Source: CAVYGN01 sp964413265
GTDB lineage: Bacteria > Spirochaetota > Brevinematia > Brevinematales > JAOACQ01
Reading direction: 5' to 3'
Length of the DNA stretch: 64,000 nucleotides
Assembly (NCBI GenBank): GCA_964413265.1
Contig: CAYPRX010000037.1
Span: 62,001 to 126,000, forward strand
Shown piece after piece: positions 27,429 to 36,945 of the stretch (its first letter is position 1; the number at the start of each line of letters is the position of its first letter). The notes beneath the pieces were generated by a model. That model was not told the DNA's origin. It saw only the letters and a list, made by a program, of their open reading frames with translations, and did not search any database. A program made the position numbers and the translations under genes.

Positions 27429-28985
27429 TTAAAAATAACAGCCAGGCCTCATAATAAAGGCCTCCGATAAATCCGGGTAAGTAAGGTAGGATAAGGGATC
27501 AAGTTTGCCAAAAAATGGCTGATAGTAATTGCCCCTGTATATAAATTCAAAGGGTTCGAGACGCATAATCTCGCTTGATAGAAGGGCTGGCTTTCTCTGC
27601 TTATATCTTGTAGAAGACTGTCTGACTCCTTGTCCTGATGTTCTGCTTTCCTCTATTACTTCCTGTTCCCCGATCAGCCTTGATATGGTTTCAGCAGTCG
27701 AATTATCAGCGACAGAGAAATATAAATGGCTCGTGCATGCGTTTATTATTGTCCTCCTGCGGCTTTCTCCATACACGTAGTCTATCTGGGAGAAGTCCTG
27801 TACAGCCAGCCAGGCTGAAGACCCCTTTGAGCGTCCAAGTGTTAAAAGATTGACAAGTGAATCTATCTGGTGAAGAGTTCCCATTTCATCGATCATTATG
27901 TATATTCTTCTATCAGGATCATCGGGCATTGCGAGTATACTGCCGCCGAGAAGATCAATAAAGAGCGTAAGAATGGGCTTAAGTATGTCCTGCATATCAG
28001 ATTTGTTGACCACAAAAATAGTTCCTTCCCTCCCATCCGACAGCCAGTCGGTTATGGAAAATCCGTCTCCCCCTGAAAGGTCCATGTACCTGAGGAATTT
28101 AGTAAATTGAGTCAATGTGGCCATTATTCCGCCGGCCTGAGGACTATCGGGTGGTGAAAGAAAGTTTGCTGCATTGGCACATATTTTATGAGCACCAATT
28201 CTTGAACCGATTTCTGAAGGGTTTTTCGAAAGCATATCAAAGAGCGCTTTATTTGAACCATTTTTTTCAAGCCGTAGGCAGTTAAGAAGGGAGTTAAATA
28301 CCTCCCGGGCTCCGTCTCTCCAGAATTTTTCATTATTTCCTGTTTTTCCAGGATTCTCAGGTATCACTGATGTTGCAATCCGTTCAGTCATTACCTCCTG
28401 AGCTGTTTCATTTCCCCTGAATTCGCTGAAAATGTCCCACCTGATGCTCCTCTTGTCGAGCGGATTAAAGATGAGGTCTGATTTTTCATCATAAAATTTG
28501 GAAACATAATCACCCTTAAAATCATAGATGACCTTTTTGCAGGGGAAAATACATTTTTTTAATTCGTAAATAAGATTGTAAAATGACAGGGTCTTTCCGG
28601 TACCCGGTTTCCCGGTAAGGAAAAATCCTTTAGTTTCCTCCGAAGCAGGTATGGGGATACCATTCAGGCTGATCCTGGAGGGGCTTTTTAATTTTCTGTT
28701 AATTAACTTTAGGTATATGTCTTTTTTCCCAAATGCAGCTCCTTTAAGATGCCTGGTTTTCAATTTCTTTCCGATCCTGAAAGTGATAATTAAATTAGCA
28801 GCCATTATAACAATAAATAGGGAAGTAAAAAATATACCCAGCCCTGTAAAATCCCGCTTAACCGGCTCATAGTCATTCACCACGGAGAAAATCTGATTGT
28901 AAAACATGAAAATGAACAGGATCTCTGCTGTTAATTTCATAAATATACTCTCAAGGAGTTTTATCAAAGCATCAGTTTTAATCAT
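27429..28985 (-). CDS. Type IV coupling protein (TraD/VirD4/TrwB family)
   Basis: A 518-residue conjugation ATPase. Two N-terminal membrane helices (about 19-35 and 48-68) anchor it. The ATPase domain shows Walker A GKPGTGKT (about 140) and Walker B IYIMIDEMG, followed by VQDFSQIDYVYG. TraD-type proteins carry relaxase-DNA complexes to a type IV secretion channel. The relaxase gene is 56 bases upstream on the same strand, so the two form one module. No secretion-channel genes are in the window. The start is uncertain: ATG at 28985, or 28940 with a better GAGAG site. Confidence 0.9.
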   Translation of the reverse strand: MIKTDALIKLLESIFMKLTAEILFIFMFYNQIFSVVNDYEPVKRDFTGLGIFFTSLFIVIMAANLIITFRIGKKLKTRHLKGAAFGKKDIYLKLINRKLKSPSRISLNGIPIPASEETKGFFLTGKPGTGKTLSFYNLIYELKKCIFPCKKVIYDFKGDYVSKFYDEKSDLIFNPLDKRSIRWDIFSEFRGNETAQEVMTERIATSVIPENPGKTGNNEKFWRDGAREVFNSLLNCLRLEKNGSNKALFDMLSKNPSEIGSRIGAHKICANAANFLSPPDSPQAGGIMATLTQFTKFLRYMDLSGGDGFSITDWLSDGREGTIFVVNKSDMQDILKPILTLFIDLLGGSILAMPDDPDRRIYIMIDEMGTLHQIDSLVNLLTLGRSKGSSAWLAVQDFSQIDYVYGESRRRTIINACTSHLYFSVADNSTAETISRLIGEQEVIEESRTSGQGVRQSSTRYKQRKPALLSSEIMRLEPFEFIYRGNYYQPFFGKLDPLSYLTYPDLSEAFIMRPGCYF

Positions 28986-29041
28986 AGTTATTTTAATTAA
29001 GTAAGCTGTAAATAACCAATATTTTATTAAAAAGGTCAGAG

Positions 29042-31807
29042 CTACATGCCGATTTCCATTTGAAGGGACTGCCGTCTTTCATTCAACAGTTCGTATTTTA
29101 TCGCCTGATATTCTCTATTCTCTGATTTCATGATTTCAATAGTCCTCTCTCTATCAATCTTATAGGAAAGTATCGCCCTGCTCAAATTGATTTTTTCCAT
29201 TGTGTTTTTAACATAATCAATGTTGTTCGTATAAATCCTCGTCCCCGGTTTGATATTTCTCAGTGAATTCTCAAGTTCAGACCCAAAGTCTTTCTTTCGA
29301 TCATTTGGGACCCTTAAATCAAGGAGGGTATTTTTCCCCTGCCCTGAATGAAAATAAGGTCCGGACGCGGCGTAAGCATGATCAAAATAATTGTAATTCT
29401 TATAATCAATGGTGATTGAACATTGATTTTCAAGAACTGCTTTTATTTCATTATTTTCTATTTTTTCGATAACTGCCTGTTCTCCCCTTTTTATTCCGTT
29501 TTCAACTGAACTTTTTAAAAATACTATCCTGTCACCGGTTCCAAATGTTGTTTCCCTGAGTTCTTCTGCCCTGTATTTTTTATAATCCATCCTGGGGTTA
29601 ATGAAAACGATCCGGCTTGAAAAATCTACTGCCACTTTGACTACAGGATTGTCAGGGTCGATTCCTATAATGGTACCGGTTTCCCCCTTTTTCATTCCCC
29701 TGAAATTGGAAAGGGCTTTGATTTTGAGTCCTTCCTCATAATTTAAAAATTCTTTCTTTAAACTGACCTGGCCATGGAAGATATCCCCGCTTCTTACCGG
29801 AATTATTGCCAAATTAGTGACAGTCCCTCCTTTTTCTAGTCCCGACCTGATAAAGCGGTTTAAATCGTTTTTCTCACGCCATGATCTGGTGATAACTACT
29901 GTATTTTGAGGGTCCTTTAAATAATCCTTTCTGATTGAGTCAAGAACTTCATATGTATTAAAGCTTTTAATTACAGATCCCTTTTTTTCGAGTCTGGAAA
30001 TCATGTTTTCTGATTCTATTAAACTGAATTCATGAAGTTTGGATAATTCCTCTGACGTAATCCTGAGATATTTTTTATGATTTGCTATGTTTTCCCCTTC
30101 AGTGAATTTATTAAAGGCATTGCAGAAATTTCTGAAATCCCTTCCCGCCTCTCTGCCTGTACTGTAAAGTTTCCCGGTGCAGATTATCTTGCTGAAAGGA
30201 TTGTCAGCCTTTTCCATTATGTTCCCGATCTTTGCAGGGCCGATAAGATCAAGTCTGTCTGCAATGTACAGTGTCTTTTCCCCATTTTCAATCCTGTTTT
30301 GTGATAAAAAACGGTCGGGAGAAAGTGCTTCTATATTAAGATCGGTTTCAAGGCTTCTTGCCATCCTGCTGTCGGGTGAGATCAGTACTACCTCGTAGCC
30401 TTTTTCACTGAAAGCCCTTACTACTGCAGGTAAGATAAAATCGCACCCTGTATCTTTTCCGCATTTAAGAAGGTCCATCCTGTCATTTGACAGGAGCAAT
30501 TCTCGGAGTATTGTTGTTTGTTCTTTTGTTAAGCAGAAATCTGCAGCAAGCCTACCCGCCTCGTCTTCTTTGAATTCGGGAATGAATCTTTGCCTTAAAT
30601 TCAGGACCCGGGAAAGATTATTTTTTTCCAGTTCTATCATAGCTGGTGTTGTATACGTAGTGTGATAGCCGCAGCCGATCCTGATCTGCTTGTCAAGAAT
30701 CAGGAGGTCTCCATTGTTATGAAAAGCCTTTTCTAGATTCCTGATATCAATCTCCGCCTTTGAAAGATTGAGTGAATGGCTCAATATGTCTTTTTTGCTG
30801 AAGAAACCCCTGTTTGCTGTAATTTCATCGATGGCTTTTCTTATGTATATTTCAGGGGAGATGCCGTAATTGTTCTTCAGCAGGTTTATATTTCGGGACC
30901 GGGGTATATCTTTCAAAGATTTTCCTGCTCCTGATAATTCGCTTTTCCAGTTATTTATAAGTCTTCCAAGGTCTTCAGCCTTTTTCGGCTTCCTCGTATA
31001 AAGCATTATAGAGTTTTCAAGCCCCCTTGTGTTCCCTTTACTTATCTCTTCGGTAGGATCCATTCCCTTTGAATTGAAATATCCTGTGAGTCTTTCTTTC
31101 ATATTGACAGTTCGTTTGGAAAATATATCTATAAGATCTTTGCTGACGCCTGGGATACTTGCATAGCCTTCTTTAGTGATTGTAGCATCGAAACCTTTGG
31201 AACGGAGATTCCGGCATAATTGATTTTCGTATATTCTGCAGAGGAGTTTTCTGCAATCGTAAATATTTCTGTTCTCCATAGCTCTTATGCGGTCACCAGG
31301 AAGGCGCGTCATGTTGAAAATGATAAGATGGGTATGAAGTTGCGGATCTGATTCCCTGCTTGTATTGTGCTCAAACTCGGTATAAAGCATATTGCCGGTA
31401 CTGATCCGCTCAGTCCCACCGCTACCATGATTAATTCTTGCCAGGATCAATTCTTTTTCAATATAAACTGTAATGCATTTTACAGCTTCCCTGTGAGCAT
31501 TGATTATTTTCATTCTGTCATCTTTATTTTGGCTTAAATAGCATGAAATCGCCACACTTTTGTCGGGAGAAAGGACGATGTCCCTACCAGGATTATGAAA
31601 ACCTGATATACCAGGTCGTACAAGTGTTTCACCTATTGCATTTTTCCCGGCTGTAATGCACTCAAAAGCACCCCCGGAAATATTCGTTAGTCCAAGTCTT
31701 TCAGCGAGCTTGCCTCTGAAAGCTATTTCAGGGGCATTTTTCCCAAGGTAATAATAGTCCATCTCATATTTTTTTAGTGTTCTGTACATTTTGGATATTG
31801 TAAGCAT
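29042..31807 (-). CDS. MobF-family conjugative relaxase (TrwC/TraI type) with degenerate helicase domain
   Basis: About 921 residues. The relaxase domain (1-260) has the tyrosine cluster DYYYLG (Tyr18-20), the segment VLSPDKSVAI and the metal-binding triad FEHNTSRESDPQLHTH (His147, 158 and 160), so nicking and strand transfer look feasible. The second half resembles the RecD/TraI helicase (LTKEQ at about 426), but Walker A reads CGKDTGCD instead of GxxGxGKT. The Walker B position has ADRL instead of DE. ATP binding is therefore probably lost. The ATG at 31807 has GGGA upstream; the open frame extends 16 codons further. Confidence 0.9.
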   Translation of the reverse strand: MLTISKMYRTLKKYEMDYYYLGKNAPEIAFRGKLAERLGLTNISGGAFECITAGKNAIGETLVRPGISGFHNPGRDIVLSPDKSVAISCYLSQNKDDRMKIINAHREAVKCITVYIEKELILARINHGSGGTERISTGNMLYTEFEHNTSRESDPQLHTHLIIFNMTRLPGDRIRAMENRNIYDCRKLLCRIYENQLCRNLRSKGFDATITKEGYASIPGVSKDLIDIFSKRTVNMKERLTGYFNSKGMDPTEEISKGNTRGLENSIMLYTRKPKKAEDLGRLINNWKSELSGAGKSLKDIPRSRNINLLKNNYGISPEIYIRKAIDEITANRGFFSKKDILSHSLNLSKAEIDIRNLEKAFHNNGDLLILDKQIRIGCGYHTTYTTPAMIELEKNNLSRVLNLRQRFIPEFKEDEAGRLAADFCLTKEQTTILRELLLSNDRMDLLKCGKDTGCDFILPAVVRAFSEKGYEVVLISPDSRMARSLETDLNIEALSPDRFLSQNRIENGEKTLYIADRLDLIGPAKIGNIMEKADNPFSKIICTGKLYSTGREAGRDFRNFCNAFNKFTEGENIANHKKYLRITSEELSKLHEFSLIESENMISRLEKKGSVIKSFNTYEVLDSIRKDYLKDPQNTVVITRSWREKNDLNRFIRSGLEKGGTVTNLAIIPVRSGDIFHGQVSLKKEFLNYEEGLKIKALSNFRGMKKGETGTIIGIDPDNPVVKVAVDFSSRIVFINPRMDYKKYRAEELRETTFGTGDRIVFLKSSVENGIKRGEQAVIEKIENNEIKAVLENQCSITIDYKNYNYFDHAYAASGPYFHSGQGKNTLLDLRVPNDRKKDFGSELENSLRNIKPGTRIYTNNIDYVKNTMEKINLSRAILSYKIDRERTIEIMKSENREYQAIKYELLNERRQSLQMEIGM

Positions 31808-31930
31808 AGATATTCCCAATGCATCAATTATATAATAACAAATATATATTGTCAATTTTATATTGTCTATTTATTATGTGTTGAATATATCCATTCCCCA
31901 TGCCGATAAATATTTTTCAGGATAATTAAT

Positions 31931-32767
31931 ATGCAAATAAGATCGTATGCTAAGATCAATCTATACCTTGATATTACAGGCCTTGATAAAAAAGACGGGT
32001 ATCATTACCTCGACAGCCTTATTCAGGAGGTGACACTCCATGACATTATTAATATAAAGAAATCAAATTACGACAAGGTGGAATTCAGAAATGCCGCAAT
32101 ACCGGCTGATAACACGGTCAGTAAAGCATTAAGACTCTTCAAAGAGAAATTCGCAGTTAAAGATTCATATTCTATATCGATAAATAAAATTATACCTGCA
32201 GGGGCCGGCCTTGGCGGAGGGAGCTCAAATGCAGCGGCAGTCCTTTCTGCACTTGCAAAAATAAATAACAAAAAAACCGGGGATTTGATCAGCATTGGTG
32301 AAAAAATAGGGAGCGATGTTCCGTTTTTTTTTACAGGAGGCTTATGCAGGGTGATGGGTAAGGGTGAGACAGTCATAAAAATGGATTTTAAATTAAATAA
32401 TATTTTTTTTATAATTGTATACCCCGCGAGACCAATTTCAACAAAATGGGCTTTTTCTCTTATTGATGATTATAATCCCGTTGGAATTGTTGAGACTGAT
32501 CTTAAAACGCAGAATGCTGATATTGATTTTCTTAAAAAAATAATGTATAATAAGTTCCAGTTTTTTGTTTTTAATAATTGTAAAGAACTGACCGGTATAA
32601 AAACAAAACTGGATGACTTTCTTGATTCGCGACTCTCTTTTATGAGCGGTAGCGGGTCATCACTTGTGTATGTTTATACTGAAAGAGAAAAGGCCCGGTA
32701 CATGTCCGCGGCAATCAGGAGTAGGTTCGGCTTTGATTCTTTTTTCTGCGAACCTTATTACAGGTAA
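31931..32767 (+). CDS. ispE: 4-diphosphocytidyl-2-C-methyl-D-erythritol kinase
   Basis: A 278-residue GHMP kinase of the methylerythritol phosphate isoprenoid pathway. It has the N-terminal YAKINLYLDI with Lys8, the Gly-rich ATP loop PAGAGLGGGSSNAA (89-102) and the GSDVPFF segment with the catalytic Asp129. The C-terminal SGSGSSL loop is the third GHMP motif. dxs, for the first step of the same pathway, lies 8 kb downstream. It is the first gene of the conserved ispE-spoVG-prs block and starts divergently from the relaxase gene. Confidence 0.95.
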   Translation: MQIRSYAKINLYLDITGLDKKDGYHYLDSLIQEVTLHDIINIKKSNYDKVEFRNAAIPADNTVSKALRLFKEKFAVKDSYSISINKIIPAGAGLGGGSSNAAAVLSALAKINNKKTGDLISIGEKIGSDVPFFFTGGLCRVMGKGETVIKMDFKLNNIFFIIVYPARPISTKWAFSLIDDYNPVGIVETDLKTQNADIDFLKKIMYNKFQFFVFNNCKELTGIKTKLDDFLDSRLSFMSGSGSSLVYVYTEREKARYMSAAIRSRFGFDSFFCEPYYR

Positions 32768-32787
32768 CCTCAGTAAAAAGCGGGTTA

Positions 32788-32799
32788 AAGCGTACGCTT
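32788..32799. promoter_or_regulatory. Perfect 12-bp palindrome ahead of spoVG
   Basis: AAGCGTACGCTT is a perfect 12-base inverted repeat in the 72-base gap between ispE and spoVG. It could be a binding site for a dimeric regulator. No factor is known and one copy only was noticed. Confidence 0.35.
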
Positions 32800-32839
32800 A
32801 GGAGTACATTTTTAATTTTCATCAGGAGGATAAACTTAT

Positions 32840-33094
32840 ATGGAAATCACAGACATCAGAATCAAGAAAGTGGAAGGTGAAAACAAACTTAAGGCGTATG
32901 CATCGATTACTTTTGATGACAGCTTCGTTATTCACAATATTAAGGTGATCCAGGGCAATAATGGTCTGTTTATTGCTATGCCGTCCAGGAGAACAAGAAG
33001 CGGCGAAATGAAGGATGTGGCACACCCTATTAATTCCCAGTTTAGAGAGAAAATACAAAACGCTATATTGGAAGCATATCAAGCCGAACAATAA
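32840..33094 (+). CDS. spoVG: SpoVG regulator
   Basis: An 84-residue protein with the whole family signature: MEITDIRIKK at the start and FIAMPSRR in the centre, then DVAHPI. SpoVG proteins are site-specific DNA/RNA-binding regulators, studied in Bacillus, Staphylococcus and Borrelia. AGGAGG lies ten bases before the ATG. It sits between ispE and tRNA-Gln in the conserved block. In non-sporing spirochaetes it acts as a global regulator. Confidence 0.95.
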   Translation: MEITDIRIKKVEGENKLKAYASITFDDSFVIHNIKVIQGNNGLFIAMPSRRTRSGEMKDVAHPINSQFREKIQNAILEAYQAEQ

Positions 33095-33119
33095 GGCGCT
33101 TATTTAAAGGATATAAATT

Positions 33120-33193
33120 TGGGGCGTAGCCAAGTTGGTAAGGCAGCGGGTTTTGGTCCCGCCATTTCGAGGGTTCGAATCCTTCCGCCCCAG
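33120..33193 (+). tRNA. tRNA-Gln(TTG)
   Basis: A 74-base cloverleaf. The acceptor stem is TGGGGCG with CGCCCCA (first pair T-A, as usual for tRNA-Gln). The anticodon stem GCGGG/CCCGC holds the loop TTTTGGT with anticodon TTG. The T arm GAGGG-TTCGAAT-CCTTC closes well, and the discriminator is G. The CCA end is not encoded. It lies between spoVG and prs. Confidence 0.95.
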
Positions 33194-33284
33194 CGTATTA
33201 AAATATTAAATCGAATTTATTTTCATAATTGATATAGTTAAAGTAAGCCCATAAGTATTTAAAAAGTCGTAAGGGAGCCTCAAG

Positions 33285-34253
33285 GTGTCTTTTTCCAATT
33301 TACGTTTGATATCCGGAAGAGCCAATTGGGAATTGGCAAAAAAGATATCAGGTTATATTGGAGTTGAGCTTGTAGATGTGATGATAACCGAATTTGCCGA
33401 TAGTGAGATTTTCGTAAGAATCCAGGAAAATGTCCGAGGCAAGGATGTTTTTGTAATACAGTCAATGTGCAATCCCGCTTACAAGAACATAATGGAACTG
33501 CTAATTATAATAGATGCGCTGAGAAGGTCATCCGCTGAGAGGATCACAACTGTAATTCCTTATTTCGGGTATGCCAGGCAGGACCGTAAAGCTGAGCCAA
33601 GAGTCCCGATTACTGCAAAGCTTGTTGCCAATCTGCTTACCGTAGCTGGTGCCGACAGGGTTCTGACGCTTGATCTTCATGCGGCGCAGATTCAGGGTTT
33701 TTTCGATATTCCGGTCGACAATCTTTACGCCACGCCAGTTTTTTTAGAAACATTGAAAGATGTTAAAAATTTTTCCGACTATGTAGTCGTTTCTCCTGAT
33801 GTCGGAGGAGTCGAGAGATCTAGGGTTTTTGCAAGGCAGATCGGTGCCTCTATTGCTATACTGGACAAACGCCGTGCCAGGAAAAATGAGACGGAAGTTC
33901 TTCACCTCATAGGCAGTGTTGATAGCATGAATGTTTTCATGATAGATGATATGATTGATACAGCTGGTACAATTGTCAAAGCTGCTGAAATGCTGAGGAA
34001 AAAAAAGGCCAGGTCAATCAGTGTTTATTCGACGCATGCAGTTTTATCAGGTCTTGCAGCTGAAAAGATCAGGGACTCGAAGATAGATAAGCTTTACCTG
34101 ACGGACAGTATACCGATTGATGAGAACAAAAGAAAGATGATGGGGGACAAACTTGTGGTGCTGTCGGTCGCAGAACTTTTTGGGCAGGCGATAGAAAGGA
34201 TACATCTGAATGAGTCGGTAAGCTCTCTTTTTATTACTGAAAAAAAAGTTTAA
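33285..34253 (+). CDS. prs: Ribose-phosphate pyrophosphokinase
   Basis: A 322-residue enzyme that makes PRPP from ribose 5-phosphate and ATP for nucleotide, His and Trp synthesis. It has VRIQENVRGKDVFVIQS, the flexible-loop region FGYARQDRK, the DLHAAQIQGFF signature and the PRPP loop DDMIDTAGT. It starts at a GTG ten bases after GGGAG. Length is normal for class I enzymes. It is part of the conserved block, followed 45 bases later by rplY. Confidence 0.95.
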   Translation: MSFSNLRLISGRANWELAKKISGYIGVELVDVMITEFADSEIFVRIQENVRGKDVFVIQSMCNPAYKNIMELLIIIDALRRSSAERITTVIPYFGYARQDRKAEPRVPITAKLVANLLTVAGADRVLTLDLHAAQIQGFFDIPVDNLYATPVFLETLKDVKNFSDYVVVSPDVGGVERSRVFARQIGASIAILDKRRARKNETEVLHLIGSVDSMNVFMIDDMIDTAGTIVKAAEMLRKKKARSISVYSTHAVLSGLAAEKIRDSKIDKLYLTDSIPIDENKRKMMGDKLVVLSVAELFGQAIERIHLNESVSSLFITEKKV

Positions 34254-34298
34254 AAGTACAGAAAATTTAAATATAAATTAAACATGGGAGTAATAAGT

Positions 34299-34847
34299 AT
34301 GGCTCAGAGTGATTTTGTTTTAGAAGCCGAAACCAGGCAGAAAGTCGGTAAATCGGTTTCTATGAAAATAAGAACGACGCAGAGGCTGCCGGGAGTAATT
34401 TACGGACCTGATATAAAGGAAAATATTTATATCACTGTGGATTATAAAACTTTTGAGAAAACTTTTAAGACCTTCGGTAGACATGCCGTTTTCGGCATTT
34501 CAATAGGCGGGAAAATTATCAAGGTAATAATCAAGGATTACAAAATTCATCCTTTAACAAGAAATTTTTTGCATGCAGACTTTTATGCTGTTTCTCCCAA
34601 AAAGCCGTTTACAACTGAAATTCCGATAAAATATACAGGTACTCCGGTTGGCGTAAAGGAAGGCGGTGGCCTTTACATCTTTACACGTCAGGTAAAGATC
34701 AATACTGATCTTGAGAATCTTCCTTCAGCGATTGAGGTAGATATATCAGCGCTTAAAACAAACCAGTACCTTATTGTAAGAGATATTCCTAAGGGTAATT
34801 ATAAGATTTTGACGCATGAAGGAACAGCCTTAGTCGAAGTTAAATGA
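34299..34847 (+). CDS. rplY: 50S ribosomal protein L25 (general stress protein Ctc type)
   Basis: A 182-residue long-form L25 with the N-terminal 5S rRNA-binding domain (about 5-95, including KSVSMKIRTTQRLPGVIYG) and the C-terminal TL5/Ctc beta domain (about 100-180). The ATG at 34299 has GGGAG at a good distance; an ATG 15 bases upstream overlaps that site. It sits between prs and pth as in Bacillus and many spirochaetes. Confidence 0.92.
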   Translation: MAQSDFVLEAETRQKVGKSVSMKIRTTQRLPGVIYGPDIKENIYITVDYKTFEKTFKTFGRHAVFGISIGGKIIKVIIKDYKIHPLTRNFLHADFYAVSPKKPFTTEIPIKYTGTPVGVKEGGGLYIFTRQVKINTDLENLPSAIEVDISALKTNQYLIVRDIPKGNYKILTHEGTALVEVK

Positions 34848-34868
34848 TTTCTCCGGCGGAGGTTGCTT

Positions 34869-35429
34869 TTGAAGCTGGTTGTTGGATTGGGAAATCCTGG
34901 CGATGCATATGAAGGAACGAGGCATAATTTAGGTTTTATCGTTCTTGACAGGCTTGCCGTTCGACATGGTACGAGCATTGATGTTAAGAAAAAGAAGTCA
35001 ATGATCGGCAGGTTCAGGCTCGGCAAGGAAAGAGTCATGCTCCTGAAACCCCAGACTTTTGTAAATCTGAGCGGTGAAGCCGTTTTATATATGGCCAGTT
35101 TTTTAAGGATTATGCCTGAACATATTATTGTCATATGCGATGATGTTAACCTCTCCCTCGGCAAGATAAGGATCAGGAAATATGGATCGAGCGGGGGTCA
35201 TAACGGCATCAAATCTCTAATACAATTTCTACGTTCAGATAATTTCCCCCGTGTGAGGATAGGAGTAGGTTCTCCAGGAGATGAGCAGCGTCTTGAAAAC
35301 TATGTGCTTGAAAAATTTACTCATGAGGAATTAATACAGCTTGACCCTTCAATCGAAAAAGCCTGTGATGCCATTCAGATGATAATAGAGAATGAAATTG
35401 AAAACGCTATGAACCTGTTTAATGATTAA
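34869..35429 (+). CDS. pth: Peptidyl-tRNA hydrolase
   Basis: A 186-residue enzyme that frees tRNA from stalled peptidyl-tRNA. Signature MKLVVGLGNPG and GTRHNLGF carry Asn9 and the catalytic His19. The CDDVNL Asp and SGGHNGIKSL loop are also present. GGAGG at 34858-34862 stands six bases before the TTG at 34869; the TTG at 34863 touches it and is unlikely. The stop is directly followed by the tilS start. Confidence 0.95.
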   Translation: MKLVVGLGNPGDAYEGTRHNLGFIVLDRLAVRHGTSIDVKKKKSMIGRFRLGKERVMLLKPQTFVNLSGEAVLYMASFLRIMPEHIIVICDDVNLSLGKIRIRKYGSSGGHNGIKSLIQFLRSDNFPRVRIGVGSPGDEQRLENYVLEKFTHEELIQLDPSIEKACDAIQMIIENEIENAMNLFND

Positions 35430-36872
35430 ATGAAAAAATACGATTTAACCTCGATACTGGAAAATCGTTTCCTTGCTGCCGTTTCTTATTACGGCCTTCT
35501 TGAACCAGGCGACAAGGTGCTTGCCGGTGTTTCCGGCGGTCCGGATTCGGTCCTGCTCGCCCTGTTTCTCTACAAGTACAGGGAAATACTCAATATCAGG
35601 CCTCTATTAATTCATGTAAACCATAATCTACGCGGTTTAGACAGTCTTGGGGATGAGTCATTTACAAGGGAATTAGCCTCAAAACTGGGGCTTGATTTTA
35701 TATTAAAAAATATATACCCTCAAAAATATGCAAGAGATAAGAAGGTATCACTTGAAACAGCTTCAAGGGTCCTGCGCTACAGGGCTTTTGAGGAGGCACG
35801 AAAAGAATCCGGCTGCCGTAAGATAGCAACCGCCCATCATCTTGATGATCTAATTGAAACAATGCTATTCAGGCTGTTCAAGGGATGCGGAGTATCATCT
35901 CTTCTAGCGATGACTCCGTCAAGCAGATGCATTATTCGCCCCCTTCTCTTTTTTGAAAAAAAGGATATTTTGTCATATCTTGAAGAAAATAATATTGAAT
36001 ACAGGCGGGATTTCTCAAACTTGGATCTTAGGATTGACAGAAACTTTATAAGAAACAAGATCATTCCGCTGATAGACAGCCGCTTTCATAATTTCAGGAT
36101 GAAAATGCTGGGCCTGTACAAAATTATACTCGGTGAAGAGGAAGTCTGGGATGAACTGATGAGAAAACTTGAATCCTCGAAAATCATAAAAAATGGTAAA
36201 TTAATCCTGAATAAAAAATATCTCCTTATAGGGGATAAGGGAGAAAAATCCCTTTTAAAGAGGTTTTTTTACAGAGAACTGAGAGCTTTCTCCAATTTTG
36301 AGTTTAATCCAGATTCAGTGCTCCTGGAAAGAATGGTTAAATTTTCGATTCCAATTTCTGGAAACAAGATTATTTTCAATAACGGGTCAGTAAGGATCAT
36401 TTCCTCCTATGATAGTTTGATCATAGATAAAACAGTGAAAAAATTCCCAAAAAAATCCATATATGTTAGAATTAAACGTTCAAGGTACATTAAATATGGT
36501 GATTTCCGCCTTAAAATAGATAAAATATCGGGAAGTGTTACCAGCGCTGATCTGAATATTCAAAGACCGGATTCATGTATTTTCAACATTGAAGGCATTG
36601 AAGGCTTTACCATAAGGGAAAAACTTGATGGTGACAGATTCGGGTTATCCGCTTCCGGAACAAAAAAAATACAGGATTTTTTTATAGATGAGAAGATAGG
36701 CCTTGACAGAAGAGAAGAAACTTTTATACTGGAAGAAAAAAGGGGGCATATAATAGCCTTTTATGTTCCGGGATACGGCTTCAGGGTTTCAGCTGAATTT
36801 TATGTTAAAAGAGGCTTTAAGAATGCCGTGAGGCTGAGTTTGGAAAGCTCAGGAATGCAATCCGGAGCTTGA
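35430..36872 (+). CDS. tilS: tRNA(Ile)-lysidine synthase
   Basis: A 480-residue N-type ATP pyrophosphatase that modifies C34 of tRNA-Ile(CAU) to lysidine so that it reads AUA. The PP-loop is AGVSGGPDSVL (about 32-42), with ATAHHLDDLIET downstream. A helical linker (about 220-300) and a C-terminal recognition domain (about 385-475) follow, the full-length layout. It begins one base after the pth stop. Confidence 0.95.
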   Translation: MKKYDLTSILENRFLAAVSYYGLLEPGDKVLAGVSGGPDSVLLALFLYKYREILNIRPLLIHVNHNLRGLDSLGDESFTRELASKLGLDFILKNIYPQKYARDKKVSLETASRVLRYRAFEEARKESGCRKIATAHHLDDLIETMLFRLFKGCGVSSLLAMTPSSRCIIRPLLFFEKKDILSYLEENNIEYRRDFSNLDLRIDRNFIRNKIIPLIDSRFHNFRMKMLGLYKIILGEEEVWDELMRKLESSKIIKNGKLILNKKYLLIGDKGEKSLLKRFFYRELRAFSNFEFNPDSVLLERMVKFSIPISGNKIIFNNGSVRIISSYDSLIIDKTVKKFPKKSIYVRIKRSRYIKYGDFRLKIDKISGSVTSADLNIQRPDSCIFNIEGIEGFTIREKLDGDRFGLSASGTKKIQDFFIDEKIGLDRREETFILEEKRGHIIAFYVPGYGFRVSAEFYVKRGFKNAVRLSLESSGMQSGA

Positions 36873-36945
36873 CGAAACCCCTTTTTATAGATATATTGAT
36901 GAGTTAAACGCTTTTATCTTTTTTTTTGCATTTGAGGAGATAATA

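Noticed and set aside
33120..33193. tRNA-Gln as an attachment site for the relaxase module
   Set aside because: ispE and spoVG lie between, and no second copy of the tRNA end was seen at the other side of the module.
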